From positions 1 through 37,010 of the forward strand of contig CALYBP010000016.1 of assembly GCA_944415425.1 (NCBI GenBank): 37,010 nt of DNA, written 5' to 3'. Positions 25,176-33,364 of this stretch are shown here, piece by piece (positions within the stretch are counted from its first letter, which is position 1; each line of letters opens with the position of its first letter). Made by a program: the position numbers and the translations under genes. The notes below the pieces were generated by a model. That model ran no database searches and was not told the DNA's origin. It worked only from the letters and a program-made list of their open reading frames with translations. The stretch is from an uncultured Ruminococcus sp. Lineage in GTDB: Bacteria > Bacillota > Clostridia > Oscillospirales > Acutalibacteraceae.

Positions 25176-25934
25176 CTAAATGTCGGCAGTAAGCTCAACA
25201 GGGCAATGATCGGACCCGAACACTTCCGTGTGAATATCAGCTCCAGCAAGATTTCCGTCAAGCGACGAAGAGGTAATAAAATAATCAATGCGCCATCCTG
25301 CGTTTTTTTCTCTTGCTTTAAAACGGTATGACCACCAAGAATAAACTCCCTCTTTATCCGGATAGAAAAATCTATATGTGTCAGTAAAACCTGACTCTAA
25401 AAGTTTGGTTAACTTCTCTCTTTCTTCATCTGTAAACCCCGCATTTTTTCGGTTGGTTTTGGGATTTTTAAGGTCTATTTCCCTGTGCGCAACATTCAGG
25501 TCTCCGCAAAGTACCACAGGCTTTTTGTCATTGAGGGAAACAAGATAATTTCTGAAATCGTCCTCCCACTCCATCCTGTAAGACAGTCTTTTCAGCTCAT
25601 TTTGGGAATTTGGGGTGTAGCAGGTAACAAAGTAATAGTTATCAAATTCAGCAGTTATTACCCTGCCCTCTTTGTCGTGCTCATCTATTCCTATTCCGTA
25701 AGACACAGACAGCGGCTTTTCTTTTGTAAACAGTGCTGTTCCCGAATATCCTTTTTTTTCGGCATAATTCCAGTACTGATAGTACCCGTCAAGTTCTAAC
25801 TCTATTTGACCTTGTTGGAGCTTTGTTTCCTGAACACAGAACACATCGGCGTCGGCACTTTTAAAATAATCAATAAATCCCTTTGTTATACAGGCACGAA
25901 GCCCGTTTACATTCCAAGATATAAATTTCTTCAT
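25176..25934 (-). CDS. Exodeoxyribonuclease III (AP endonuclease)
   Basis: A 252-residue enzyme of the exonuclease III/APE1 family that incises abasic sites and trims 3' ends in base-excision repair. Conserved sites are ISWNVNGLRA, VQETKLQ (metal-binding Glu), GDLNVAH (catalytic Asp/Asn), YSWWSYR and FGSDHCPV (catalytic Asp-His). The ATG has CAGGGTGA upstream. It is a single-gene unit. The symbol would be exoA or xth depending on convention. Confidence 0.94.
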   Translation of the reverse strand: MKKFISWNVNGLRACITKGFIDYFKSADADVFCVQETKLQQGQIELELDGYYQYWNYAEKKGYSGTALFTKEKPLSVSYGIGIDEHDKEGRVITAEFDNYYFVTCYTPNSQNELKRLSYRMEWEDDFRNYLVSLNDKKPVVLCGDLNVAHREIDLKNPKTNRKNAGFTDEEREKLTKLLESGFTDTYRFFYPDKEGVYSWWSYRFKAREKNAGWRIDYFITSSSLDGNLAGADIHTEVFGSDHCPVELTADI

Positions 25935-25962
25935 ATAATCACCCTGTTATTTTTATATATGT

Positions 25963-25991
25963 AGTATACGGTATTTCATCTTTTAATGCAA
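25963..25991 (-). promoter_or_regulatory. Promoter of the exonuclease III gene
   Basis: On the minus strand TTGCAT (25991-25986) and TATACT (25968-25963) are spaced by 17 bp, about 30 bp before the ATG. Confidence 0.6.
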
Positions 25992-26125
25992 GGCCGGTAT
26001 ACAAAAATTCAGGAAATAATATCATATTCAATAATTAATTATTTTTATTCAAATTTTATGTACAGGCAAATTTTAGAATTTAAAGGAATATATTATAGAA
26101 TAGAAAAAACTTGGCAGGTGATTTT

Positions 26126-26821
26126 ATGTTTGAATTTTTAAGTTTTATGGCTCAAAATATTTGCTTTTTTATTTTGCATGTCTGTTCGGGCGGTTCATTT
26201 CCTAAACCGCTTTCAGAAAAGCAGGAAAGGATTTATCTCGAAAAATACGCAAACGGTGATATGGAAGCAAGAAACAAACTTGTGGAACATAACCTGAGAC
26301 TTGTTGCTCATATCATCAAAAAATATTACGGCACGCAAAGCGAACAGGACGACCTTGTTTCAATAGGTACAATAGGTCTTATAAAAGCCATTGACACATA
26401 CGATATGAAGAAAAACATCAGACTAAGCTCCTATGCAAGCAGGTGTATTGAAAACGAAATATTGATGCACTTTCGCAACAACAAAAAAAGCGCCCAGGAC
26501 ATATCGCTTAATGAAACTATCGACACGGACAAAGACGGAAATCCCCTTACTTTGCTCGATATTATGTCCGTTGATGACAATATTCTCGACACACTTGATC
26601 TAAAGCTGAACAGCAGAAAGCTTGGACAATTTATCAACGAAGAACTCAGCCCGAGGGAAAAGAAAATTATAATTCTTCGCTACGGTCTTAACGGAGAAGA
26701 ACCGATGACGCAAAAAAACGTTGCGAAAATTCTTAATATATCAAGGTCTTATGTCAGCAGAATTGAAACTAAAGCTCTCAAAATTCTAAAAAAGAGATTT
26801 GACAACAGCTCAAATTTGTAA
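26126..26821 (+). CDS. sigK: Pro-sigma-K, sporulation sigma factor
   Basis: A sigma-70-family factor of 231 residues. The hydrophobic first 20 or so residues followed by FPKPLS match the pro-sequence of Bacillus SigK, where SpoIVFB cuts it to release the active late mother-cell factor. Region 2 has NKLVEHNLRLVAHI and DDLVSIGTIGLIKAI, and SYASRCIENEILMHFR is nearly identical to SigK. Region 4 ends with ISRSYVSRIETKALK. The start is the ATG at 26126, with GGCAGGTG upstream, rather than the in-frame TTG at 26111. The gene is uninterrupted, without a skin-type insertion. I could not find a clear sigma-E or sigma-K promoter. Confidence 0.93.
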   Translation: MFEFLSFMAQNICFFILHVCSGGSFPKPLSEKQERIYLEKYANGDMEARNKLVEHNLRLVAHIIKKYYGTQSEQDDLVSIGTIGLIKAIDTYDMKKNIRLSSYASRCIENEILMHFRNNKKSAQDISLNETIDTDKDGNPLTLLDIMSVDDNILDTLDLKLNSRKLGQFINEELSPREKKIIILRYGLNGEEPMTQKNVAKILNISRSYVSRIETKALKILKKRFDNSSNL

Positions 26822-26834
26822 TTTATCGATAAGC

Positions 26835-27203
26835 TTACGATACCCTATCCATCTTTATCGTATTTCCGTCATATGTAAGCTCAATAAAGCTTTTGCTCGG
26901 TATATAAGAAAAGGAATAATTTCGTCCTATTTCAGGCATAAAAATCACAAATGAATCATCATCCGCAAAATATTTGCCCTGTATTTCCGTACTGCTGTCC
27001 GCATTGCTGATTTTCAGAGTTGCGGTGTCGTTTGAAAATTCAAGATAAACAGACGCTCCCCCGTCAAGATCTGCCTGCCATTTTTCAGACACCAGTTCTT
27101 CTTTATATCCCGATGTATCGGTTGTACAAGATGAAAAAACAAAGCACACGGTCATTGTCATAAGCACAAAGAATAATTTTATTGTGTTTCCACATTTCGC
27201 CAT
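26835..27203 (-). CDS. Small lipoprotein of unknown function
   Basis: 122 residues. A charged N-terminus, a hydrophobic stretch (LFFVLMTMTVCFVF) and a lipobox, FSSC, indicate export and lipid attachment at the Cys near residue 26. The mature part is beta-rich (VYLEFSNDTATLKI, YSFSYIPSKSFIELTYDG) and resembles a small single-domain beta barrel, a common shape for uncharacterised lipoproteins. The ATG has GGAGGAG upstream. It is convergent with sigK and separated from it by only about 13 bp, with no terminator. I do not recognise the family. Confidence 0.75.
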   Translation of the reverse strand: MAKCGNTIKLFFVLMTMTVCFVFSSCTTDTSGYKEELVSEKWQADLDGGASVYLEFSNDTATLKISNADSSTEIQGKYFADDDSFVIFMPEIGRNYSFSYIPSKSFIELTYDGNTIKMDRVS

Positions 27204-27280
27204 AAATACTCCTCCGTTTCGGTATAAAATATATTCACAAAAAATTTCTTTATTACAGGTTTACATTTTTGTTATAATTC

Positions 27281-27309
27281 TTGATTAGCATTATAACTTC
27301 TGATATAGT
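27281..27309 (+). promoter_or_regulatory. Promoter of the DUF2804-like gene
   Basis: TTGATT (27281-27286) and TATAGT (27304-27309) are spaced by 17 bp, about 37 bp before the TTG start codon. Confidence 0.5.
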
Positions 27310-27345
27310 ATAAAATCGAGGAATTGTGAAACGGAGTGAGATGTT

Positions 27346-28353
27346 TTGCAGCGGGAAATAAAAGAAAAATGCTCTGTTTTTGAAGAAAACGGAGAGGTTT
27401 TAAACGCGGGCTGGGCAAGGTCAGCCGTCTTTGACTACAATTTCAAAACAAGCAAAACAGCAGGAAAGCACGGTGAATGTGATTGTTACTTTATAAATAA
27501 CGACGAGGTATCGCTGTACATTTCCGTTGAAAATCACGGATTGGAATTTGCAGTAAAAATCGCCGTTGCCGACCTAAAAAGAGGCGGTGTTATAAGCGAC
27601 TGTATCGTAAAAAAATTTGTTTTGTTTAAAAACGAGCTTCCCGAATCAGGCAGCAAAGGAGAACTGCTTTACACCGATAAACGCATTCAGCTTCAGCTTA
27701 CAAATACAAACGACGGCAGATTTCTCAAATGCGATTTTATCGACTTCGGCGGTTTGAAAAATCTGTATTTTAACATAACGCTCAAAAAAGTACAGGGAGA
27801 AAGTCTGAGCGAGCTTGCACCGTTTGAGCGCAACAGAAGATATTTTTACCTGAAAAGGTTTGCACCGAAATTTATCGCAAGCGGTATTATTAGATTCGGC
27901 GGATATGAATATTCTTTAAACGAAAATAATTCTCGGGCATATTTTGACTGGACACGGTTTTCAAAGCCGAGAAAACACAACTATCAAAGACTCAGTTCCG
28001 ACTGCATAATTGACGGCAAAAGGTTTTCGCTTTGCCTTGCAAGCAGAGTCGGAGATAATAGATACGGAAACGAAAACTGCTTTTTTGTGGGAGGAAAGCT
28101 TGAAAAGCTTTCTCAAATCAATGTAAAAGGCACAAACGGCAGGATCGACAGACCCTGGTATTTTACGGCGGGCATTTCTGCCGTAGATATTACATTCAAA
28201 CCGTTTACCGTCAAGGGCGAAGCGATGTCGGCATATATGGACAAAACTACCGTTGTATTCGGCAGACTTTACGGTCAGCTCAAGCGTGTTGACTACGAAA
28301 ATCCTATTGTGCTTGATAATGCTCAGGCACATATGATTTTTACGGAATTTTAA
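27346..28353 (+). CDS. DUF2804-like protein of unknown function
   Basis: 335 residues, cytoplasmic, with no signal peptide or membrane segment. The opening (GWARSAVFDYNF), the alternating beta-strand pattern and the terminal region are in keeping with DUF2804 proteins, which are all-beta lipocalin-like folds often found near lipid or carbohydrate genes. The assignment is by pattern only. The start is TTG with CGGAGTGAG upstream. A short out-of-frame ATG at 27341 runs into a stop. It is monocistronic. Confidence 0.65.
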   Translation: MQREIKEKCSVFEENGEVLNAGWARSAVFDYNFKTSKTAGKHGECDCYFINNDEVSLYISVENHGLEFAVKIAVADLKRGGVISDCIVKKFVLFKNELPESGSKGELLYTDKRIQLQLTNTNDGRFLKCDFIDFGGLKNLYFNITLKKVQGESLSELAPFERNRRYFYLKRFAPKFIASGIIRFGGYEYSLNENNSRAYFDWTRFSKPRKHNYQRLSSDCIIDGKRFSLCLASRVGDNRYGNENCFFVGGKLEKLSQINVKGTNGRIDRPWYFTAGISAVDITFKPFTVKGEAMSAYMDKTTVVFGRLYGQLKRVDYENPIVLDNAQAHMIFTEF

Positions 28354-28403
28354 AATTAATGTTATATTAAATAGCTTTAGTTAAATAATAATATTAAAAT
28401 ATT

Positions 28404-28439
28404 AATGCTGACAGGATAAATATTCCCGTCAGCATTTTT
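28404..28439. terminator. Intrinsic terminator after the DUF2804-like gene
   Basis: AATGCTGAC (28404-28412) pairs with GTCAGCATT (28428-28436), with a short T-run after it. It is shared with the convergent 60-residue protein gene. Confidence 0.75.
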
Positions 28440-28441
28440 AC

Positions 28442-28624
28442 TTATTTGAGCATATAATTTGCCGTATCCATTATTGTTTCTACCGTTCTCATGGCTTTGT
28501 TAGCCTTTCTCTTTAGTTTTGGGTTATTATCAACCATATTTTTTCCGACAATACCTACTGCCATACCTGCCGCAAGTCCTATCGCAGCACCCTTAACAAC
28601 ATTCATCATTGGGCTTGAACTCAT
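28442..28624 (-). CDS. Small glycine-zipper protein
   Basis: 60 residues. A central hydrophobic GxxxG-rich stretch (KGAAIGLAAGMAVGIVGK) is followed by a basic helix (PKLKRKANKAMR). This resembles YtxH-like or similar small membrane-associated proteins. It has an excellent ribosome site (GGAGGTG) and codon use like its neighbours, so it is a real gene despite its size. Function unknown. Confidence 0.78.
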   Translation of the reverse strand: MSSSPMMNVVKGAAIGLAAGMAVGIVGKNMVDNNPKLKRKANKAMRTVETIMDTANYMLK

Positions 28625-28705
28625 ATTTACACCTCCGTATATTTTAACTTTTGCAGGGAAAATTCACTAATTATTTATGCAAAAAATAAGGAAGTGAAAT
28701 TCCCC

Positions 28706-28734
28706 TTGCAATATTATTGTTTGCGTTTTAGAAT
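28706..28734 (+). promoter_or_regulatory. Promoter of trmL
   Basis: TTGCAA (28706-28711) and TAGAAT (28729-28734) are spaced by 17 bp, about 40 bp before the TTG start. Confidence 0.5.
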
Positions 28735-28773
28735 ATAATAAAACAGTTTTTTGATAAATTGGAGTGATAACTT

Positions 28774-29289
28774 TTGGCAAAACTTAATCTTGTACTTGTT
28801 GAACCGGAAATTCCGCAAAACACGGGCAACATAGCACGCACTTGTGCCGCAACGGGCGCAATGCTTCACCTTGTAAAACCTATGGGATTTACGGTTGACG
28901 ACAAAAAACTAAAGAGAGCGGGGCTTGACTACTGGCATTTCCTTGATATTACATATTATGAAAATATTGACGATTTTTTTGAAAAAACAAAGGGCGGGAA
29001 CTACTTTTTCTTTTCAACAAAGGGAACTCATCGTCACAGCGATGTTGTATACCCCGATAACTGTTATCTTCTTTTCGGCAAGGAAACAAAGGGACTTGAC
29101 GAAGAACTCTTGCTTAAACACCCCGACAGCACTCTGCGCATTCCGATGATTGACGAGGCGAGAAGCCTGAATCTTTCAAATTCGGTCGCCATAGCGGCAT
29201 ATGAGGTCTTAAGGCAATGGGATTATCCCGAACTGCTTAACAAGGGTGAACTTCACAACCATAAATGGTCGGAAATTAATAACACATAA
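28774..29289 (+). CDS. trmL: tRNA (cytidine/uridine-34-2'-O)-methyltransferase
   Basis: A 171-residue SPOUT-family enzyme that methylates the wobble nucleotide of leucine tRNAs. Trefoil-knot motifs are visible: PEIPQNTGNIARTC, LLFGKETKGL and RSLNLSNSVAIAAYE. Length is normal for TrmL/CspR. The start is TTG with GGAGTGA upstream. A repeat element and a terminator lie between its stop codon and the pgk promoter. Confidence 0.93.
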   Translation: MAKLNLVLVEPEIPQNTGNIARTCAATGAMLHLVKPMGFTVDDKKLKRAGLDYWHFLDITYYENIDDFFEKTKGGNYFFFSTKGTHRHSDVVYPDNCYLLFGKETKGLDEELLLKHPDSTLRIPMIDEARSLNLSNSVAIAAYEVLRQWDYPELLNKGELHNHKWSEINNT

Positions 29290-29308
29290 ACTTATATTGT
29301 ATATTACC

Positions 29309-29409
29309 AAAAAGTTGAGTACCTCGACACGCAATTTGAGCAGATAGGTTAATATCATAATACCTTCTTTGCCCGACCGTTTTCGAGCAGATTCCTATAA
29401 AGTAAAAAG
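29309..29409 (+). repeat. Structured repeat element, copy 2
   Basis: A 101-nt relative of the element at 24213. P1 is GTTGA/TCGAC (29314-29318 with 29324-29328), P3 is AGGT/ACCT (29346-29349 with 29362-29365), and P4 is TTTGC/GCAGA (29368-29372 with 29387-29391). Relative to copy 1, P4 changes three C-G pairs into U-A, U-G and U-A, and P1 changes G-C into A-U, so pairing is kept while sequence differs. GCCCGACCG and the 3' box are conserved. It begins 20 nt after the trmL stop codon. Confidence 0.65.
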
Positions 29410-29451
29410 TTTACTGTTATCTCTCAAATATCGGGGCAGTAAACTTTTTTT
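29404..29451 (+). terminator. Intrinsic terminator after trmL and repeat copy 2
   Basis: A 13-bp stem pairs 29404-29416 (AAAAAGTTTACTG) with 29437-29449, with seven T at its end. It is the only terminator between trmL and the pgk promoter and overlaps the end of the repeat element. Confidence 0.88.
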
Positions 29452-29461
29452 GTGTTTTCTA

Positions 29462-29490
29462 TTGATAAAATACGCTTTTTGATATATAAT
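29462..29490 (+). promoter_or_regulatory. Promoter of the pgk-tpiA-gpmI operon
   Basis: TTGATA (29462-29467) and TATAAT (29485-29490) are spaced by 17 bp, with a leader of about 58 nt before pgk. Confidence 0.75.
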
Positions 29491-29554
29491 ATTCTTGATT
29501 GTGAAAATACTAAATTTTTACATTATTCTTCTAAAATGAAAGGAATGTATCTTA

Positions 29555-30763
29555 ATGAAACTCAACAAAGTTACCGTTGATGATCTCAATGTAAAAGGCA
29601 AAAGGGTTCTTGTTCGCTGTGACTTTAATGTACCTCTCAAGGACGGCGTTATCACAAACGACAACAGAATTACTGCCGCACTTCCGACAATTAAAAAGCT
29701 TATCGCTGACGGCGGTAAGGTTATTCTTTGCTCACATCTCGGCAAGCCGAAGAACGGTCCCGAGGAAAAATTCTCGCTTGCTCCCGTTGCAGTAAGACTT
29801 TCTGAGCTTCTCGGCAAAGAAGTTGTTTTTGCAAACGATGACGAGGTTGTAGGAGAAAACGCAAAGAAAGCTGTTGCAGAAATGAACGACGGCGATGTTG
29901 TGCTTCTTCAGAACACCCGTTTCAGAAAAGAAGAAACAAAGAATCTTGAGCCGTTCTCAAGCGAGCTTGCTTCTCTTGCAGATATATTTGTAATGGATGC
30001 TTTCGGTTCTGCTCACCGTGCTCACTGCTCAACAGCAGGTGTTACAGACCACATTAAGAATACCGCAGTAGGTTACCTTATGCAGAAAGAAATCGACTAC
30101 CTCGGTAATGCGGTTGAAAACCCTGTTCGTCCGTTTGTTGCAATTTTGGGCGGTGCCAAGGTTGCAGACAAGCTCAATGTTATTTCAAATCTCCTTGAAA
30201 AGTGCGACACACTCATCATCGGCGGCGGTATGGCTTATACTTTCCTCAAAGCACAGGGCAAGGAAGTAGGTCTTTCACTTGTTGACGACACAAAGATTGA
30301 CTACTGCAAGGAAATGATGGAAAAGGCTGAAAAGCTCGGTAAGAAGCTTCTTCTCCCCATTGACACAACAATCGCAGCAGGCTTCCCCGACCCCATTGAC
30401 GCACCTATCGATGTTAAGGTTGTTGACGCAAACAACATTCCCGCTGATATGGAGGGTCTTGACATTGGCACAAAGACACAGGAGCTTTTTGCTGATGCAG
30501 TTAAAAATGCAAAGACCGTTGTTTGGAACGGACCTATGGGTGTATTTGAGAATCCCACACTTGCAAAGGGTACTATCGCAGTAGCTAAGGCGCTTGCAGA
30601 AACAGACGCTACTACAATTATCGGCGGCGGCGACAGTGCAGCAGCTGTTATTCAGCTTGGATTTGCTGACAAGATGAGCCACATTTCAACAGGCGGCGGC
30701 GCATCTCTTGAATACCTCGAGGGCAAAACTCTTCCGGGCATCGCAGTAATCGCTGATAAATAA
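29555..30763 (+). CDS. pgk: Phosphoglycerate kinase
   Basis: A 402-residue glycolytic enzyme transferring phosphate from 1,3-bisphosphoglycerate to ADP. Conserved stretches include [30 protein letters not shown] and the nucleotide-site end [10 protein letters not shown] with [11 protein letters not shown]. Length is typical. It heads a three-gene glycolytic operon, without gapA or eno in this window. Its codon use is strongly biased to a small codon set, as expected for a highly expressed gene. Confidence 0.97.
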   Translation: MKLNKVTVDDLNVKGKRVLVRCDFNVPLKDGVITNDNRITAALPTIKKLIADGGKVILCSHLGKPKNGPEEKFSLAPVAVRLSELLGKEVVFANDDEVVGENAKKAVAEMNDGDVVLLQNTRFRKEETKNLEPFSSELASLADIFVMDAFGSAHRAHCSTAGVTDHIKNTAVGYLMQKEIDYLGNAVENPVRPFVAILGGAKVADKLNVISNLLEKCDTLIIGGGMAYTFLKAQGKEVGLSLVDDTKIDYCKEMMEKAEKLGKKLLLPIDTTIAAGFPDPIDAPIDVKVVDANNIPADMEGLDIGTKTQELFADAVKNAKTVVWNGPMGVFENPTLAKGTIAVAKALAETDATTIIGGGDSAAAVIQLGFADKMSHISTGGGASLEYLEGKTLPGIAVIADK

Positions 30764-30782
30764 TTAAACTTAATTACTATTA

Positions 30783-30808
30783 TTATGGGCGGGTCATCTC
30801 GCCCATAA
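30783..30808 (+). promoter_or_regulatory. Intergenic hairpin between pgk and tpiA
   Basis: TTATGGGCG (30783-30791) pairs perfectly with CGCCCATAA (30800-30808) around an 8-nt loop. It has no U-run after it, so it is not an intrinsic terminator. It may stabilise or process the mRNA or set the pgk:tpiA ratio, which is inference. Confidence 0.5.
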
Positions 30809-30833
30809 ATCTATATTTGAAAGGTTGAATGAA

Positions 30834-31601
30834 ATGGATAAGACAAAGAGAAAGGCAATTATTGCCGGCAACTGGAAAATGAACAAAACTCCGTCAGAGG
30901 CAAAAACACTTCTGACTGAAATTATCCCCGCTGTTAAGGACGCCGACTGCGAAGTAATCGCTTGTGTGCCCTATGTTGATTTGAGCGTAGCTCTTGAGGT
31001 TACAAAAAGCACAAATGTTAAAATCGGCGCTGAAAACTGCCACTGGGCTGAAAGCGGCGCGTTTACAGGAGAAATTTCAACAGGTATGCTCAAAGAAATG
31101 GGCGTTGAATATGTTGTTTTGGGACACTCCGAAAGAAGACAGTATTTCGGCGAAACAGATGAAACAGTAAACAAGAGAACAAAGGCTGCTCTTGCAGCAG
31201 GCTTAAAGCCGATTGTTTGCGTCGGAGAACTTCTTTGGGAGCGTGAGTGCGATATTACGGAAGAAGTGATTGCAAGACAGATTAAACTTGACCTTTTTGA
31301 TGTATCTGCAGAAGATGTAAAGAAAACCGTTATCGCTTACGAGCCTGTTTGGGCTATCGGCACAGGCAAAACCGCTACCGCAGAGCAGGCTGAAGAGGTT
31401 TGTGCATTTATCCGTTCTACTCTTGCAAAGCTTTACAGTGAAGAAGTTGCTCAGGCTGTTACAATTCAGTACGGCGGCTCAATGAACGACGGCAATGCCG
31501 ACGAACTTCTCTCCAAAACAAATGTTGACGGCGGTCTTATCGGCGGTGCGTCGCTTGTTGCCGAAAAGTTTGCTGCTATTGTTAAGGCTGCAAGCAAATA
31601 A
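30834..31601 (+). CDS. tpiA: Triosephosphate isomerase
   Basis: A TIM-barrel enzyme of 255 residues interconverting dihydroxyacetone phosphate and glyceraldehyde 3-phosphate. The active site is complete: GNWKMN (substrate Lys), GHSERR (catalytic His) and AYEPVWAIGTGK (catalytic Glu and flexible loop), followed by YGGS. An in-frame TTG at 30825 overlaps the ribosome site GAAAGG, so the ATG at 30834 is taken as the start. It is second in the operon. Confidence 0.96.
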   Translation: MDKTKRKAIIAGNWKMNKTPSEAKTLLTEIIPAVKDADCEVIACVPYVDLSVALEVTKSTNVKIGAENCHWAESGAFTGEISTGMLKEMGVEYVVLGHSERRQYFGETDETVNKRTKAALAAGLKPIVCVGELLWERECDITEEVIARQIKLDLFDVSAEDVKKTVIAYEPVWAIGTGKTATAEQAEEVCAFIRSTLAKLYSEEVAQAVTIQYGGSMNDGNADELLSKTNVDGGLIGGASLVAEKFAAIVKAASK

Positions 31602-31649
31602 TCGAATTTTTCGATATTAATTTTGCACACGAAAGGATTATATTGCCCT

Positions 31650-33161
31650 ATGAAAAAACCTTTGATTCTTATGATTCTTGACGGCTTCGGTATTGCAGGT
31701 ACTGAAGGAAACGCTATTGCCGCTGCCAAAAAGCCTAATATTGATAAACTTTTTGCTGAGAACCCCATCACTCAAATCGGTGCTTCGGGTATGGATGTAG
31801 GTCTGCCCGACGGTCAGATGGGTAACTCGGAAGTAGGACACACCAATATCGGCGCCGGCAGAATCGTTTACCAGGAGCTTACAAGGATTACAAAGACTAT
31901 TAACGAAGACAAGCTTAAGGACAACGAAGCTATTGTTTCGGCTATGGACAAGGCTCTCGAAAACGGTACGGCCCTGCATCTTATGGGACTTCTTTCTGAC
32001 GGCGGAGTACACAGTCACAATACTCACCTTTACGGTATTTTGGAGCTTGCAAAGAAAAAAGGACTTAAAGATGTCTATATTCACGCATTTCTTGACGGTC
32101 GTGATGTTCCCCCGTCAAGTGCGGCTGATTTTGTAAAGGCTTGCGTTGAAAAAACCGAAGAAATCGGCGTAGGTAAAATCGCAACGGTTATGGGCAGATA
32201 CTATGCTATGGACCGTGACAACCGCTGGGAGCGTGTTGAAAAGGCATATGCCGCAATGGTTTACGGCGAGGGCGTTGAGGCTGATTGTGCGGTATGCGCC
32301 GTGACTAACTCTTATAAGGATGATGTAACAGACGAATTTGTCGTTCCTGCCGTTATAAAGGGCGGTGCAACAATTAAGGCAAATGACAGCGTTATATTCT
32401 TTAACTTCCGCCCCGACAGAGCAAGAGAAATAACAAGAACACTTGTTGACCCTGACTTTGATGGTTTTGAAAGGAAAAACGGCTTCTTCCCCGTAAACTT
32501 TGTTTGCATGACGCAGTATGACGCTACTATGCCTAATGTTGATGTTGCGTTTAAACCGCAGGTGCTTACAAACACACTCGGAGAATATATTTCCGACAAG
32601 GGAATGGCACAGCTTCGTATTGCGGAAACCGAAAAATATGCACACGTTACATTTTTCTTCAACGGTGGCGTAGAAAAGCAGTATCCGGGAGAGGACAGAA
32701 TCCTTGTTAAATCCCCGTCTGTTGCTACCTACGATTTACAGCCCGAAATGAGCGCTTATGAGGTTACGGACAAGCTTGTCCCCGCTATCAAGAGCGGTAA
32801 ATACGATATGATCATCCTGAATTACGCAAACTGTGATATGGTTGGTCATACAGGTGTATTCGACGCTGCTGTTAAAGCTGTTGAGGCTGTTGACGATTGC
32901 GTTGGCAAAGTTGTTGACGCTGTTAAGGAAATGGACGGTGTCGCTCTTATCACTGCCGACCACGGCAATGCCGATAAGATGGTTGACGCTGATGGTGAAC
33001 CGTTTACGGCTCACACGACAAATCCTGTACCGTTCTGTGTAATCGGTTACGACTGCAAACTCAGAGACGGCGGCAGACTTGCTGATATTGCACCGACTAT
33101 GCTCGAGATTCTCGGACTTCCGCAGCCCGAAGAAATGGACGGCGTAAGCCTTATTAAGTAA
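31650..33161 (+). CDS. gpmI: 2,3-bisphosphoglycerate-independent phosphoglycerate mutase
   Basis: A di-manganese enzyme of 503 residues interconverting 3- and 2-phosphoglycerate, of the alkaline phosphatase superfamily. Metal and catalytic motifs are [21 protein letters not shown] (nucleophile Ser), [10 protein letters not shown] and TADHGNAD. An in-frame TTG at 31623 would add nine residues, but the ATG at 31650 matches the family start [21 protein letters not shown] lies a rather long 12 or so bases upstream. It is the last gene of the glycolytic operon and ends before a strong terminator. Confidence 0.96.
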   Translation: MKKPLILMILDGFGIAGTEGNAIAAAKKPNIDKLFAENPITQIGASGMDVGLPDGQMGNSEVGHTNIGAGRIVYQELTRITKTINEDKLKDNEAIVSAMDKALENGTALHLMGLLSDGGVHSHNTHLYGILELAKKKGLKDVYIHAFLDGRDVPPSSAADFVKACVEKTEEIGVGKIATVMGRYYAMDRDNRWERVEKAYAAMVYGEGVEADCAVCAVTNSYKDDVTDEFVVPAVIKGGATIKANDSVIFFNFRPDRAREITRTLVDPDFDGFERKNGFFPVNFVCMTQYDATMPNVDVAFKPQVLTNTLGEYISDKGMAQLRIAETEKYAHVTFFFNGGVEKQYPGEDRILVKSPSVATYDLQPEMSAYEVTDKLVPAIKSGKYDMIILNYANCDMVGHTGVFDAAVKAVEAVDDCVGKVVDAVKEMDGVALITADHGNADKMVDADGEPFTAHTTNPVPFCVIGYDCKLRDGGRLADIAPTMLEILGLPQPEEMDGVSLIK

Positions 33162-33178
33162 TTGTTTTCCGTTTTATT

Positions 33179-33211
33179 ATCCCCACTGATAATTTCGGTG
33201 GGGATTTTTTT
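33179..33211 (+). terminator. Intrinsic terminator of the glycolytic operon
   Basis: ATCCCCAC (33179-33186) pairs with GTGGGGAT (33198-33205), followed by a run of seven T. Confidence 0.92.
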
Positions 33212-33304
33212 ATATTATACTGAGTTGCAAAAAATCGATAGTTTGGCAGTAAATTTTCTGTTTGAAATTATATAAATTAAGTCTGCACTATTTTTTTAAA
33301 CATA

Positions 33305-33333
33305 TTGATGATTAAAAGATTTTGGTGTAAAAT
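33305..33333 (+). promoter_or_regulatory. Promoter of the ABC exporter genes
   Basis: TTGATG (33305-33310) and TAAAAT (33328-33333) are spaced by 17 bp, about 30 bp before the first ABC gene. Confidence 0.5.
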
Positions 33334-33364
33334 AATAAAAGAATTTTTACGATAGGATTTTTTG

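Noticed and set aside
30275..30682. Minus-strand 135-codon reading frame rich in Cys
   Set aside because: It is a shadow of pgk. The long open frame follows from biased codon use in a highly expressed gene.
30783..30808. pgk-tpiA hairpin as an intrinsic terminator
   Set aside because: No T-run follows the stem, and tpiA and gpmI have no other clear promoter.
31638..32084. Minus-strand 148-codon reading frame
   Set aside because: It is a shadow of gpmI, with no ribosome site and no family match.
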